Positions 29,925 to 38,424 of a stretch of DNA of 64,000 nucleotides are shown here, one piece after another. Position numbers and translations under genes: made by a program. The stretch spans positions 2,113,001-2,177,000 of the forward strand of contig CP050293.1 of assembly GCA_014189435.1 (NCBI GenBank), in the 5' to 3' direction. The DNA is from Mesorhizobium loti. Its GTDB lineage: Bacteria; Pseudomonadota; Alphaproteobacteria; Rhizobiales; Rhizobiaceae. The notes under the pieces were generated by a model. It did not search any database and was not told the DNA's origin. It worked only from the letters and a program-made list of their open reading frames with translations. Position 1 is the first letter of the stretch. Every line of letters begins with the position of its first letter.

Positions 29925-31151
29925 ATGGCCTTCAATTGCTTAACCCGAATTCGGCTCACAACGGACGGTATGCGCCGGAGCACGGGCGCAAATGTTGCCA
30001 CCATCTTCGCCTTGACCTTGCCGATCGTCGTCGGCGCCGCCGGCTTCGGTGTCGAGACCTCCTATTGGTACTACAACAGCCTGAGATTGCAGGCGACGGC
30101 CGATGCCGCCGCCTATGCCGGCGCGCTTGAACAGGTCTCGGGTTCAGACAAGCCGACGATCATCGCGGCCGCGACCCAGTCGGCAGCGTCGAATGGGCTG
30201 GGCTCGGGCACGATCGTCGTCAATACGCCGCCGGCGTCCGGACCGAACACGGCGAAGAAAGCGGTCGAGGTGATCGTCGGCCAGAAGCTCGACCGGATGT
30301 TCACCTTGATCTTCACGCAGGCCCAGGTTCCCGAACAGGCGAGGGCGGTGGCGCTCATCACCGACGCCTCGAGCGCCTGCATGCTCGCGCTCGATCCATC
30401 CGCTTCGCAGGCGGCGCTGTTTTCCGGCAGCACCAGCGTGAAGCTCATCGGCTGCTCCGTGATGTCAAACTCGATCGCCTCGGACGCCATCAAGCTTCAG
30501 GGCTCGGCGGGCCTCCAGGCCGATTGTCTGCTATCGGCGGGCGGTGTCTCCCTCAGCAATCCCGTTACGACCGTCTGCGCGGTCCCGATCACCCAGGCGC
30601 TGCCTGCCGCCGATCCATTTGTCGACCTGCCGGCTCCGACGCCCTCGACCCCCTGCCTGAACGACAACAAGGCAACGCTCAGTCCAGGCACCTATTGCAG
30701 CGGCATGAACCTAAAGGGCAATGTCTCGCTTTCGCCTGGCGTCTATGTTGTCCAAGGCAGCTTCAAGATAAACGCCAACGCGGCCATCACCGGCAGCGGG
30801 GTGACCATCTTCATGTCGGGCAGTTCGACAGTCAGCATGAATGGCAATGCCTCCGTGCAGCTCAGCGCGCCGACTTCGGGCAGCTATTCAGGCGTTCTCT
30901 TCTACGGCGACAGGACCGGTACCAGCGCATCCAGCACATTCAACGGCACAGCGGACTCGCTGCTGACCGGAGCCATCTACTTCCCCAAGCAGCAAGTGAA
31001 CTACCTTGGCAACTTCTCGGGCAATGGCGGCTGCACCCGGGTCGTCGCCAATACGATCCAATGGTCCGGCAACTCAACCATCAATCAGGATTGCTCGAGC
31101 CTTGGAGTGCCCAACATTCCAGCCGCGCGGTCCGTGGCACTGGCAGAGTAG
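29925..31151 (+). CDS. TadG-like pilus-assembly / secreted protein
   Basis: This 408-residue protein begins with a basic segment and one hydrophobic helix (ANVATIFALTLPIVVGAAGFGVE) followed by RLQATADAAAYAGAL, the signature of the TadE/TadG-like N-terminal domain, which anchors the protein in the inner membrane. Unlike classical TadG I see no von Willebrand A metal site. The C-terminal half is Ser/Gly/Asn-rich with regular short strands (GNVSLSPGVYVVQGSFKINANAAITGSG), suggesting a beta-helix-like fold. It heads a tight operon with two TadE-like genes; no other tad genes (cpaF, rcpA) are in the window. Confidence 0.75.
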   Translation: MAFNCLTRIRLTTDGMRRSTGANVATIFALTLPIVVGAAGFGVETSYWYYNSLRLQATADAAAYAGALEQVSGSDKPTIIAAATQSAASNGLGSGTIVVNTPPASGPNTAKKAVEVIVGQKLDRMFTLIFTQAQVPEQARAVALITDASSACMLALDPSASQAALFSGSTSVKLIGCSVMSNSIASDAIKLQGSAGLQADCLLSAGGVSLSNPVTTVCAVPITQALPAADPFVDLPAPTPSTPCLNDNKATLSPGTYCSGMNLKGNVSLSPGVYVVQGSFKINANAAITGSGVTIFMSGSSTVSMNGNASVQLSAPTSGSYSGVLFYGDRTGTSASSTFNGTADSLLTGAIYFPKQQVNYLGNFSGNGGCTRVVANTIQWSGNSTINQDCSSLGVPNIPAARSVALAE

Positions 31152-31153
31152 CC

Positions 31154-31594
31154 GTGGAACGCCGAGCGAGGCCGATCCTTGGCGATGATGCGGGCGTTGC
31201 GGCGGTCGAGTTCGCGATGGTGCTGCCCATCCTGTGCCTTGTGCTGCTTGGCATTCTGGACGGCTGGTCCTACGTAACGAGTTCGCTGTCCATGCGTGCC
31301 GGTGTGAAGACCGCCGCGAACCTGGTCATGAGCGGATCGACCGATGATGCGGCGATCCAGGCCGTTGCCATTGCCAGCTGGGAAAATCGGCCGGAGGACG
31401 GCCAGGTCACGCTAGGCCGGATCCGCATGTGCGGGACGACCGTGGTCGACGCTTCCACCATGTGCAGTGGGCCGAAGGTGCCGTCGATCTATGTCCAGAT
31501 ACAGGCGTCGGCCACCTGGGTGCCGCCCATTGCCTTCGGCGCCTTTGCTGCTTCCACCACGATCGGTCACCAGGAGATGATCCGTGTCCGCTAG
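31154..31594 (+). CDS. TadE-like pseudopilin family protein
   Basis: From a GTG at 31154, three bases after the upstream stop, the frame encodes 146 residues. The segment [29 protein letters not shown] has the TadE motif: a glycine and glutamate (AAVEF) at the start of the single membrane helix, as in prepilin-peptidase substrates of the Tad pilus. The rest is a periplasmic domain with two cysteines ([14 protein letters not shown]). It overlaps the next gene by 11 nt. It probably works with its neighbours in a Tad-type surface apparatus. Confidence 0.75.
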   Translation: MERRARPILGDDAGVAAVEFAMVLPILCLVLLGILDGWSYVTSSLSMRAGVKTAANLVMSGSTDDAAIQAVAIASWENRPEDGQVTLGRIRMCGTTVVDASTMCSGPKVPSIYVQIQASATWVPPIAFGAFAASTTIGHQEMIRVR

Positions 31595-31988
31595 GGGAAG
31601 CGCGTTCAGGTGGGATCGATCGGGCGGGGCCGGGCTGGAGTTCGCGCTGATCGCGCCTTTCCTCGTCATGCTGCTGTTCGGGATCTTCGCCTTCGGCTGG
31701 TCGATGCACTCGGTCTCCAGTGTTCGTTATACGCTGGAGACGTCCTCGCGCTCGTTGCAGCTTAAGAACACGCTGACCCAGGCCGACATCCAATCGATCG
31801 CCACGCAGAAATTGCAGGCCTTGGGGTTTAAGGACGTGAACGTCACGATCGCCATCGACCCGGCGAGCGGCGGCTTCCGCATGGCGCATCTGACCGCCAC
31901 CTATGCGTTCGTCATCGACTTCCCTTACTTCAGCGCTTTCCCCATCAACTACGCGACAACCGTTACCGTGCCGCTGGTCGGCGGCTAG
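31584..31988 (+). CDS. TadE-like pseudopilin family protein
   Basis: A GTG start at 31584 gives 134 residues. It begins [41 protein letters not shown], again with the Gly/Glu plus helix pattern of TadE-like proteins, then a short periplasmic domain. The start overlaps the previous gene by 11 nt, so translation is coupled. Two TadE-like proteins and one TadG-like protein without the secretion ATPase suggest an accessory set that depends on machinery encoded elsewhere. Confidence 0.72.
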   Translation: MSARGSAFRWDRSGGAGLEFALIAPFLVMLLFGIFAFGWSMHSVSSVRYTLETSSRSLQLKNTLTQADIQSIATQKLQALGFKDVNVTIAIDPASGGFRMAHLTATYAFVIDFPYFSAFPINYATTVTVPLVGG

Positions 31989-32034
31989 GCTCTGGCAGGA
32001 TAGCGATCGACGAGACCGCGCGCTGGGGTTCTGC

Positions 32035-32196
32035 TTATTTGTACGCCTTGAGCGCGATCAGACCACAGAGAATGATTATCGCTGTCAGGATCAGCGCCCA
32101 CGACACGACGTTGTGCGATAGACGCCTCCGGCGACCGCGCAGGGCTCGGTCTCGCCAGCGTTTAGCCTGATCAGCTCCTATGTTTAGTTTATCCAC
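32035..32196 (-). CDS. Small single-helix membrane protein, hypothetical (53 aa)
   Basis: A GTG at 32196, preceded by GGGAGACGGGC, opens a 53-codon frame: MDKLNIGADQAKRWRDRALR, a basic patch (GRRRRLSHNVV), then one strong hydrophobic helix (WALILTAIIILCGLIAL) and KAYK before TAA. The positive-inside pattern and a plausible ribosome site argue for a real small inner-membrane protein. It converges on the TadE-like operon. I recognise no family, and proof needs expression or conservation data. Confidence 0.5.
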   Translation of the reverse strand: MDKLNIGADQAKRWRDRALRGRRRRLSHNVVSWALILTAIIILCGLIALKAYK

Positions 32197-32344
32197 GCCC
32201 GTCTCCCATGAGCAGAATGCGACTCATGCCGGCTGGTGTCCAGATCGGCGCCGCTTTTGGCGGTCACGTGACGCAAGCCTGGCACGCCGGCCGGCTTTCG
32301 ATGGCATAGGGCTATCTTATATATTCGTTAATGCTAATATAAAG

Positions 32345-32359
32345 ATGACGTTACGTCAT
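32345..32359. promoter_or_regulatory. Palindrome ATGACGT-T-ACGTCAT
   Basis: This is a 15-bp nearly perfect palindrome (7-bp arms, 1-nt centre) in the AT-rich leader 39 nt before the ATG at 32399. It looks like a binding site for a dimeric regulator. If the alternative start at 32345 were used it would lie in the coding sequence instead. Confidence 0.4.
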
Positions 32360-32398
32360 GTCCGGGCATTTCTCGGAGTGTGCATTGTGGGGGTTCCA

Positions 32399-32641
32399 AT
32401 GAGAGTGGCTATATTTTGCGCGGCTGTCGTGTTCGCAGCGACTGGTGTTGCGGTTGCCAAGGAGAAGAAGGTGGCGGTCAGTGACGCCGCCGCCTTGTGT
32501 TCAGCCAAGCCGTCAACCAAGAAGCCCGTTCCAAATCTGGACTGCAGTTTTACCGGAACTGCCAAACCGGAAGATAGCGGCGCAAAGGCAGAGCCGCGCC
32601 TTGGATACGACTCGAATCCTTGGATCATAACTGGCTTTTGA
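32399..32641 (+). CDS. Small secreted protein, hypothetical
   Basis: From the ATG at 32399 the frame encodes 80 residues: a signal peptide (MRVAIFCAAVVFAATGVAVA, cleavage near residue 20), then a short Lys/Pro-rich mature part with two cysteines (AALCSAKPST...NLDCSFTG) that could form a disulfide. An in-frame ATG at 32345 would add 18 residues. A hairpin at 32676 probably ends the transcript. No family recognised. Confidence 0.55.
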   Translation: MRVAIFCAAVVFAATGVAVAKEKKVAVSDAAALCSAKPSTKKPVPNLDCSFTGTAKPEDSGAKAEPRLGYDSNPWIITGF

Positions 32642-32675
32642 CGTCGTCTTGGCGGACGCCGAGTTGAAGCGCTGA

Positions 32676-32702
32676 GGGAGGCCGCCCTAACGGCGGACTC
32701 CC
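32676..32702 (+). terminator. Candidate terminator hairpin
   Basis: GGGAG-G-CCGCC pairs with GGCGG-A-CTCCC (one mismatch) around a short loop, followed by GTTTC, 34 nt after the small secreted protein gene. The stem is strong but the T-tract is weak. Confidence 0.5.
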
Positions 32703-32793
32703 GTTTCAGCATTGGCTCTCACACGCAATGCCGTCCTCGCGGTAGCGCCAACCGGCCGGGGCATGTCCAATTGCAAGTTGCGTGTGAAATATC

Positions 32794-32868
32794 TGGTACG
32801 CCCAAGGGGAATCGAACCCCTGTTACCGCCGTGAAAGGGCGGTGTCCTAACCGCTAGACGATGGGCGC
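32794..32868 (-). tRNA. tRNA-Glu (anticodon TTC)
   Basis: Reading the minus strand from 32868 gives a full cloverleaf: acceptor GCGCCCA pairing with TGGGCGT, D arm with AGCGGTTAGGA, anticodon arm CCGCC-CTTTCAC-GGCGG with anticodon TTC, and T arm CAGGGGTTCGATTCCCCTT closed by a genomically encoded CCA (32794-32796). Length is 75 nt including CCA. No integrase or attachment-site duplication is visible next to it. Confidence 0.95.
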
Positions 32869-33012
32869 GCTCAGACGAAGCGGCTTATACTGGCGTTGTG
32901 CGCAACCGGCAACCCGTCAGGTGCCACGTTGGACAACTTTTTTCCGGGCCTGCCAAATCAGCGATTTCGCGAGGGTTGGCAGGCTTTGATGATTAGCGGC
33001 GACACCATCGTT

Positions 33013-33217
33013 TCGTCATCCACGGGCGGAGCAAGGAGCGCAGCGACGCGGCGCGGACCCCTGGAGCTGCTCCGCAGCCCAAGGGATACATGCCGCGACT
33101 CCGACGCGTCACCACGGTCCAGAATTCTGTTCCGCCGCATTCTTCGGCCAAGGTCGCGGCATGGATCCCAGGGTCTCCGCGACGGAGCTTCGCTCCTGCT
33201 TCGCCCAGCGATGACGA
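33013..33217. repeat. Long imperfect palindromic intergenic element
   Basis: The region between tRNA-Glu and the next gene contains a ~205-bp element whose ends are inverted copies: TCGTCATC at 33013 and GATGACGA at 33210-33217. Further matched arms run inward (GGGCGGAGCAAGGAGCG against CGCTCCTGCTTCGCCC; GCCGCGAC against GTCGCGGC), so the transcript could fold into a long hairpin. I have the impression that such elements are common in Mesorhizobium intergenic space. The 468-nt gap 32869-33336 holds nothing else I can support. Confidence 0.6.
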
Positions 33218-33336
33218 AGTCGGGAGGCTTCGGCCAATCCCAAACGTCTGCGACGGTCCATAGGACCCGAACGTCAGAGATGGTCCGCCAGAATAACTTG
33301 CCTGCCAACAGACCCCAGATCGTCTGCGCCGAAGAA

Positions 33337-34575
33337 TTAGCCGTCGCCACCGCTGCGCCGGCGGCAGCGCCAGTTCCAGTCGCGCTCGGGGCCGACATCG
33401 ACGTGCACGGATTCGGTGTGGCAATAGGTGCCGACGCCGCCGCGGCCGGGCATGGTCCTGATGTAGCTTGCCAGCTCCCATTTCGAAACGCCGGGCACCT
33501 GGATGTCGGCGGCGGCGCAATACATGTGTAGCGAATTCTTGGCGCCGTTGGCGCGGCGGTTGCGGGCCGGGTCGCGATAGCCTGATGTCACCGTCATCTT
33601 GCGGCCGTAGTGGCCTTCGATCGTCTTCAGCACGCGCACCAGCGACGGCTTCAGGCAGGCCACATCGACGCTCTCGTTCTGCTTGAGCAGCCCGTTGGGC
33701 GCCAGGCGGGCCATGCCGGCGGCGGACGCAACCTGATAGGAGCCGCCGACCGGCCCCTCATCCTCGTTGAGGTCGACGTCGCTTTCGTCGTCGAGGCCGG
33801 ACTTGCGCTTGATTTCGAACAGGGCTGTCTGGCGCACGCCGGGCAGGGCGTCGCTACCAGTGATATGGCCGCTCTCGTCGCCGAGCGAAGCCAGTTGCAC
33901 CGGTTTTGCCGTGGAATCGGCCGAAGCGAGCGTGATGATCGGCTTTGCCGCTGCCGTCGCCGGTTTGGCTTGCTCCGCGGGCTGTTCGCTCGACCGGGCG
34001 TTGTTGATGAGGGGGGCTGGTGTCGCCGAGGCGGGCGTTGCGCCAAACATCGAGGCCAGGAAGCCCTTTTTCTTTGGTGCTTCGGCCTGGGGCATCTCGC
34101 CAGCCGTCACATAGACCGGATTGTTCATGGCTGGGGCGGCGGCTGGCTTGGGCGCGTTTACGCCGGCATCTGCGGCAGCGATCTGTTGGGCAACCGCGTC
34201 GTTCTGCTGCGCCGTCTGCGCCTGCTGCGTCAGCGACTGCGGCGTGGTGCCGACGATCGTTTCGGCGCCGGCCGGAGTGGTCAGCGGAAAGGCGGCCGCG
34301 GGATTGGCCATCGGCACATAGGCGACCTTCTCGGGCAGCGCCGTATCGCTTGCCGTCATCACGGTCGTCTGCTCGGTCGAATCGGAAGTGACGGTCGCCT
34401 TGCCGCTGGAGGCAGTACTTATGTCCGATGCGGTGGCATTGTAGCCGGGCATTCCGACCGACATTGTCGGGTCGCCAGCCGAGGTGCAGGAGGCCAGAAG
34501 CAAGGAACAGAGCGCTGCCACAATGGCGCGGCGTTCTCCCTTTGCGAGGCTCCATCCTGCTGATTTCAAAGTCAA
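33337..34575 (-). CDS. M15-like (DUF882/peptidase M15_3) lipoprotein
   Basis: The frame reads AIVAALCSLLLASC, a signal peptide with lipobox LASC, then about 260 residues of Ala/Thr/Pro/Gln-rich low-complexity linker and a C-terminal domain with YGRKMTVTSGYRDPARNRRANG...SLHMYCAAADIQVPG...GVGTY-x-x-TESVHVDVG. The H-x-x-x-x-AAD and HVDVG pieces match the metal site of D-Ala-D-Ala carboxypeptidase-like M15 domains, so it probably trims peptidoglycan at the outer membrane. The best start is TTG at 34575, with GAGGGGG just upstream; longer in-frame starts lack a ribosome site. Confidence 0.75.
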   Translation of the reverse strand: MTLKSAGWSLAKGERRAIVAALCSLLLASCTSAGDPTMSVGMPGYNATASDISTASSGKATVTSDSTEQTTVMTASDTALPEKVAYVPMANPAAAFPLTTPAGAETIVGTTPQSLTQQAQTAQQNDAVAQQIAAADAGVNAPKPAAAPAMNNPVYVTAGEMPQAEAPKKKGFLASMFGATPASATPAPLINNARSSEQPAEQAKPATAAAKPIITLASADSTAKPVQLASLGDESGHITGSDALPGVRQTALFEIKRKSGLDDESDVDLNEDEGPVGGSYQVASAAGMARLAPNGLLKQNESVDVACLKPSLVRVLKTIEGHYGRKMTVTSGYRDPARNRRANGAKNSLHMYCAAADIQVPGVSKWELASYIRTMPGRGGVGTYCHTESVHVDVGPERDWNWRCRRRSGGDG

Positions 34576-34790
34576 ATTCCCCCTCGATGTCCGGTCGGCA
34601 TATCCTGGTGCGGCACGCATACGCCGCTGCCAAGGTGACCGTTGTCTCCGATCCGGAAACGAGACCTGTGTCAAATCCGCAAGCCTGGAAGTATTTTTGC
34701 AGTGATTGCCGAATTACGGCTGCTCGATGGTTGACGACACCATTTCGCCCGCTTTTGACGGCCCGTCAACTCACCAGACATTACAGTCCG

Positions 34791-36626
34791 TTACACACGC
34801 ACCTTCACATAGGTACCGGGAGCATCGCCCAAGGTTTTCATATGCTTGCCGGGTTTGCGGGCAGGCACGCGGGTGTTGTCCTTAGCCTCTATCCAGCTCT
34901 GCCAGTGCGGCCACCAGGATCCTGGATGATCGGTGGCCTTGGCCACCCATTGGCCGAAGTCGCCCGTTGGCGTTCCTCCGGTCCAGTATTGGTATTTGTT
35001 GGATGCCGGCGGATTGACGACACCGGCGATATGGCCCGATCCTGCCATCACGTAGTCGACCTTGCCGCCGAAATATTTCGAGCCGAGGAACACCGAAAGC
35101 GCCGGCGCGATGTGATCTTCCTTGGAGGCGAGGTTGTAGACCGGGATGGTTATGTCGCCGAGCGAAACCGTGTGGCCCGCCAGTTCCATCATGCCTTGCG
35201 AGAGGTTGTTCTCGAGATAGCAGTTGCGCAGGTAGAAAGAGTGATTGGCCGCGCCCATGCGGGTCGAATCGGCGTTCCAGTAGAGCAGGTCGAAGGGCAG
35301 GGGATCCTTGCCGCGCATGTAGTTGTTGACGACATAGGGCCAGATCAGGTCGCCCGAGCGCAGCATGTTGAAGGCGGTCGCCATCTTGGTGCCGTCGAGA
35401 TAGCCCTTTTCGCTCATCGACTTTTCCACCGCCGCGACCTGCTCTTCGTCGACGAACACTTTCAGATCGCCGGCATAGGTGAAGTCGACCTGGGTGGTGA
35501 AGAAGGTCGCCGACTTGATGCGGTCGTCGCCCTCGCGCGCCATCAGTGCCAGCGCGGCCGCCAAAAGCGTACCGCCGACGCAATAGCCGATGGCGTTGAC
35601 CTCGCGTTCGCCAGTGGCCTTCTCGACCGTGTCGAGGCCATATTGCAGGCCTTCGCGGATATAGGCCTCCCAGCCCTTGGCGCCGTGGCGCTCGTCCGGG
35701 TTGATCCAGGAGATGACGAACACGGTGTGGCCCTGTTCGATCGCCCAGCGGATGAAGGATTTCTGCGGGTTCAGATCGAGGATGTAGAACTTGTTGATCC
35801 ATGGCGGGCAGATCAGCAGCGGCCGCTTGAGCACCGTCTCGGTCGCCGGGTCATACTGGATGATCTCGGCGACATCGCTGCGCCCAACCACCTTGCCGGG
35901 GGTGGTGGCGATGTTCCTGCCGATCTCGAAGGGTGAATAGTCGGCCTGGCGCAGCTTCAGGTCGCCTTTGCCGGCGGCGATGTCCTCGGCCAGCATCTTC
36001 ATGCCGCGCACCAGGTTCTCGCCATTCGAGGCGACGGTTTCGCGAAACAGTTCCGGATTGGTGAGGATGAAATTCGACGGCGAGATGGCGTTGGACACCT
36101 GCTTGACGTAGAAGCCGGCCTTGTGGCGGGTGTGCTCGTCCAGACCTTCGGCGTGCTCGACCAGATCGGCCGCCCAGCGCGAGGTGACGAGATAGGCCTG
36201 CTTGAGAAAATCGAAGAAGGCGTTGCGGCCCCATTCGGGGTCGAGGAAGCGCTTGTCGCCGCGCTCCGGCTTGACGGCGTCTTCGGTTTCTTCCGCGGCG
36301 TTGCTGGTGCGCTGAATGGCGTTGGCCCAGACCGTCATGTAGCCGGAGAACAACCGCGTCTGCGCTTCCAGCGCGCGCTGCGGATCGGAAAGCCAGTATT
36401 CGCTGAGCTTGGAAAAGGTCTTCACCATGTCGACAACCGGCTCGGCGACGTGATCGCGCACGTCGCCTTTTTCGCGCGGCTCGGCCCAGGCGGAAGCGGC
36501 CTTGCCGGCCTGCTCGATCATGCGCGCCATGTTCAGGGCGAAGCGTTCCGGGTCCTTCACCAGATATTGCTCGACGGTCGAAGGCTCGTCATCTTCCGCT
36601 TTGCCCGAATCGGGTGTTTTGGACAT
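34791..36626 (-). CDS. phaC: Class I poly(3-hydroxyalkanoate) synthase
   Basis: This 611-residue enzyme polymerises (R)-3-hydroxyacyl-CoA into PHA storage granules. The lipase-box-like GYCVGG places the nucleophile at C349, with D504 (KEDHIAP) and H532 (SGHIAG) completing the triad. The N-terminal ~240 residues form the class I PhaC_N domain. The start at 36626 (MSKTPDSGKAEDDE) follows GGGAGGA; the upstream open frame to 36692 is discounted. It is divergent from the lipoprotein gene at 36725. No phaA/phaB genes are nearby, as is common. Confidence 0.95.
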   Translation of the reverse strand: MSKTPDSGKAEDDEPSTVEQYLVKDPERFALNMARMIEQAGKAASAWAEPREKGDVRDHVAEPVVDMVKTFSKLSEYWLSDPQRALEAQTRLFSGYMTVWANAIQRTSNAAEETEDAVKPERGDKRFLDPEWGRNAFFDFLKQAYLVTSRWAADLVEHAEGLDEHTRHKAGFYVKQVSNAISPSNFILTNPELFRETVASNGENLVRGMKMLAEDIAAGKGDLKLRQADYSPFEIGRNIATTPGKVVGRSDVAEIIQYDPATETVLKRPLLICPPWINKFYILDLNPQKSFIRWAIEQGHTVFVISWINPDERHGAKGWEAYIREGLQYGLDTVEKATGEREVNAIGYCVGGTLLAAALALMAREGDDRIKSATFFTTQVDFTYAGDLKVFVDEEQVAAVEKSMSEKGYLDGTKMATAFNMLRSGDLIWPYVVNNYMRGKDPLPFDLLYWNADSTRMGAANHSFYLRNCYLENNLSQGMMELAGHTVSLGDITIPVYNLASKEDHIAPALSVFLGSKYFGGKVDYVMAGSGHIAGVVNPPASNKYQYWTGGTPTGDFGQWVAKATDHPGSWWPHWQSWIEAKDNTRVPARKPGKHMKTLGDAPGTYVKVRV

Positions 36627-36724
36627 GGTTGGCGGGGTTCCTCCCGAGGCCTTTTCTTGACATATTAACATGGGACATCCGACCGGGTCCAATCTCGCTC
36701 TACCTCGGCTGCCAAGGAAACAAT

Positions 36725-37117
36725 ATGACGATTAATATTGGCGAGACTGTTTTTTTCAGCGCTGGACGTTTTTGCCGCATCGGCGCGGCCGTTGTGCTCA
36801 TGGGGATTGCCGGGTGCTCAAGCACCAACACAAACGGCCCGACGTCCGTTGCTGCGGACACCGGTCCGAAGGATACCGGCACCTTTCCGAACCTCAACAT
36901 CAAGCCGCAAGTGGCGGCGGCGCAGTTCACGGAAGCCGAGAAGAACGCCAAGCTGGCGCAATTGAAGGCGGACGAGAATGCGCAGGCGGCCAAAGGCGGC
37001 GGTCCGAAGGTCGCCAACCAGGCGGCGCTCACGGATCTCGCCAAGAAGCATGGCGACGAAACGCTGAAGCAGATCGAAGCCAAATGCGACCCCGCCCTCG
37101 ACCCTACCTGCAAATAA
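36725..37117 (+). CDS. Small lipoprotein, hypothetical
   Basis: This 130-residue protein starts at the ATG at 36725 after AAGGAA. It has a signal peptide with lipobox (AAVVLMGIAGC, lipidated Cys near residue 29) and a charged, helical mature part (FTEAEKNAKLAQLKADENAQAAKGGG) with two more cysteines at the end (KCDPALDPTCK). It is probably attached to the outer membrane. It precedes the aminotransferase-hom pair by 44 nt. I know no function for it. Confidence 0.7.
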   Translation: MTINIGETVFFSAGRFCRIGAAVVLMGIAGCSSTNTNGPTSVAADTGPKDTGTFPNLNIKPQVAAAQFTEAEKNAKLAQLKADENAQAAKGGGPKVANQAALTDLAKKHGDETLKQIEAKCDPALDPTCK

Positions 37118-37161
37118 GTATATAGCGCGCGCCCAATACCCCTTTGCTGTCTGGAACTGCC

Positions 37162-38379
37162 ATGGAAGAATTTCACAAGGTCCGCCGGCTTCCGCCTTAC
37201 GTCTTCGAGCAGGTCAACCGGCTCAAGGCCAGCGCCCGTTCGCGCGGCGCCGACATTATCGACCTCGGCATGGGCAATCCGGACCTGCCGACGCCCAAGG
37301 CCATCGTCGACAAGTTGTGCGAGGTCGTGCGCGATCCGCGCACGCATCGCTATTCCTCGTCGCGCGGCATTCCGGGCCTGCGCCGTGCCCAGGCCGCTTA
37401 CTATGCCCGCCGCTTCGGCGTGAAGCTCAATCCCGATACGCAAGTGGTGGCCACGCTTGGCTCCAAGGAAGGCTTCGCCAATATGGCGCAGGCAATCACG
37501 GCGCCTGGCGACGTGATCCTGTGCCCGAATCCGACCTATCCGATCCATGCCTTCGGCTTCATCATGTCGGGCGGCGTCATCCGCTCGCTGCAGGTGGAGC
37601 CGGACGACGGCTTCATTCCGGCGCTCGAGCGCGGCGTCAAGCATTCGATCCCGAAGCCGCTGGCGCTGATCCTCAACTATCCGTCGAACCCGACGGCGCT
37701 GGTCGCTTCGCTCGATTTCTACAAGGACGTGGTCGCCTTCGCCAAGAAGAACGACATCATCATCCTGTCCGACCTTGCCTATTCGGAGATCTATTTCGAC
37801 GGCAATCCGCCGCCCTCGGTGCTGCAGGTGCCGGGCGCGATCGACGTCTGCGTCGAGTTCACCTCGATGTCGAAGACCTTCTCGATGCCGGGCTGGCGCA
37901 TGGGCTTTGCCGTCGGCAACGAGCGGCTGATCTCGGCCCTGACCCGAGTGAAATCCTACCTCGATTACGGCGCCTTCACGCCGATCCAGGTGGCGGCGGC
38001 ACACGCGCTCAACGGCGACGGCGCCGACATCGCCGAGGTCCGTGACATCTATCACAAGCGCCGCGACGTGATGGTCGATGCCTTCGGCCGCGCCGGCTGG
38101 ACCATTCCGGCACCGGCGGCGTCGATGTTCGCCTGGGCGCCGATCCCGGAGCCGTTCCGGCATCTCGGCTCGCTCGAATTCTCCAAGCTGCTCATCGAAC
38201 ATGCCGACGTCGCGGTGGCGCCCGGTGTCGGCTTTGGCGAACATGGCGACGATCACGTGCGCATTGCGCTGGTCGAGAACGAGCATCGGATACGGCAGGC
38301 GGCGCGCAACATCAAGCGCTTCCTGGCGACCAGCGCCAAGCAACCCAACAATGTGGTTCCGCTTTCCGCTCACCGGTAA
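37162..38379 (+). CDS. Class I/II aminotransferase (AlaC / LL-diaminopimelate aminotransferase-like)
   Basis: This 405-residue fold-type I PLP enzyme starts MEEFHKVRRLPPYVFEQVNRLK. LGMGNPDLPTP binds substrate, NYPSNPTA and SDLAYSEIYF contact PLP, and SMSKTFSMPGWRMGF carries the Schiff-base lysine. Such proteins, next to hom in many alphaproteobacteria, are annotated as alanine or LL-diaminopimelate aminotransferases; the true amino donor cannot be told from sequence. It lies 45 nt upstream of hom on the same strand, which supports a role in aspartate-family amino acid metabolism. Confidence 0.88.
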   Translation: MEEFHKVRRLPPYVFEQVNRLKASARSRGADIIDLGMGNPDLPTPKAIVDKLCEVVRDPRTHRYSSSRGIPGLRRAQAAYYARRFGVKLNPDTQVVATLGSKEGFANMAQAITAPGDVILCPNPTYPIHAFGFIMSGGVIRSLQVEPDDGFIPALERGVKHSIPKPLALILNYPSNPTALVASLDFYKDVVAFAKKNDIIILSDLAYSEIYFDGNPPPSVLQVPGAIDVCVEFTSMSKTFSMPGWRMGFAVGNERLISALTRVKSYLDYGAFTPIQVAAAHALNGDGADIAEVRDIYHKRRDVMVDAFGRAGWTIPAPAASMFAWAPIPEPFRHLGSLEFSKLLIEHADVAVAPGVGFGEHGDDHVRIALVENEHRIRQAARNIKRFLATSAKQPNNVVPLSAHR

Positions 38380-38424
38380 GTTTGCCGCACGCAATTTGAT
38401 CTGACTTGAGGGACGTCGCCGGAC

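Noticed and set aside
32794..33336. tRNA-Glu as an integration site of a genomic island
   Set aside because: No integrase, no 3' tRNA fragment duplication and no change to mobile-type genes was found nearby.
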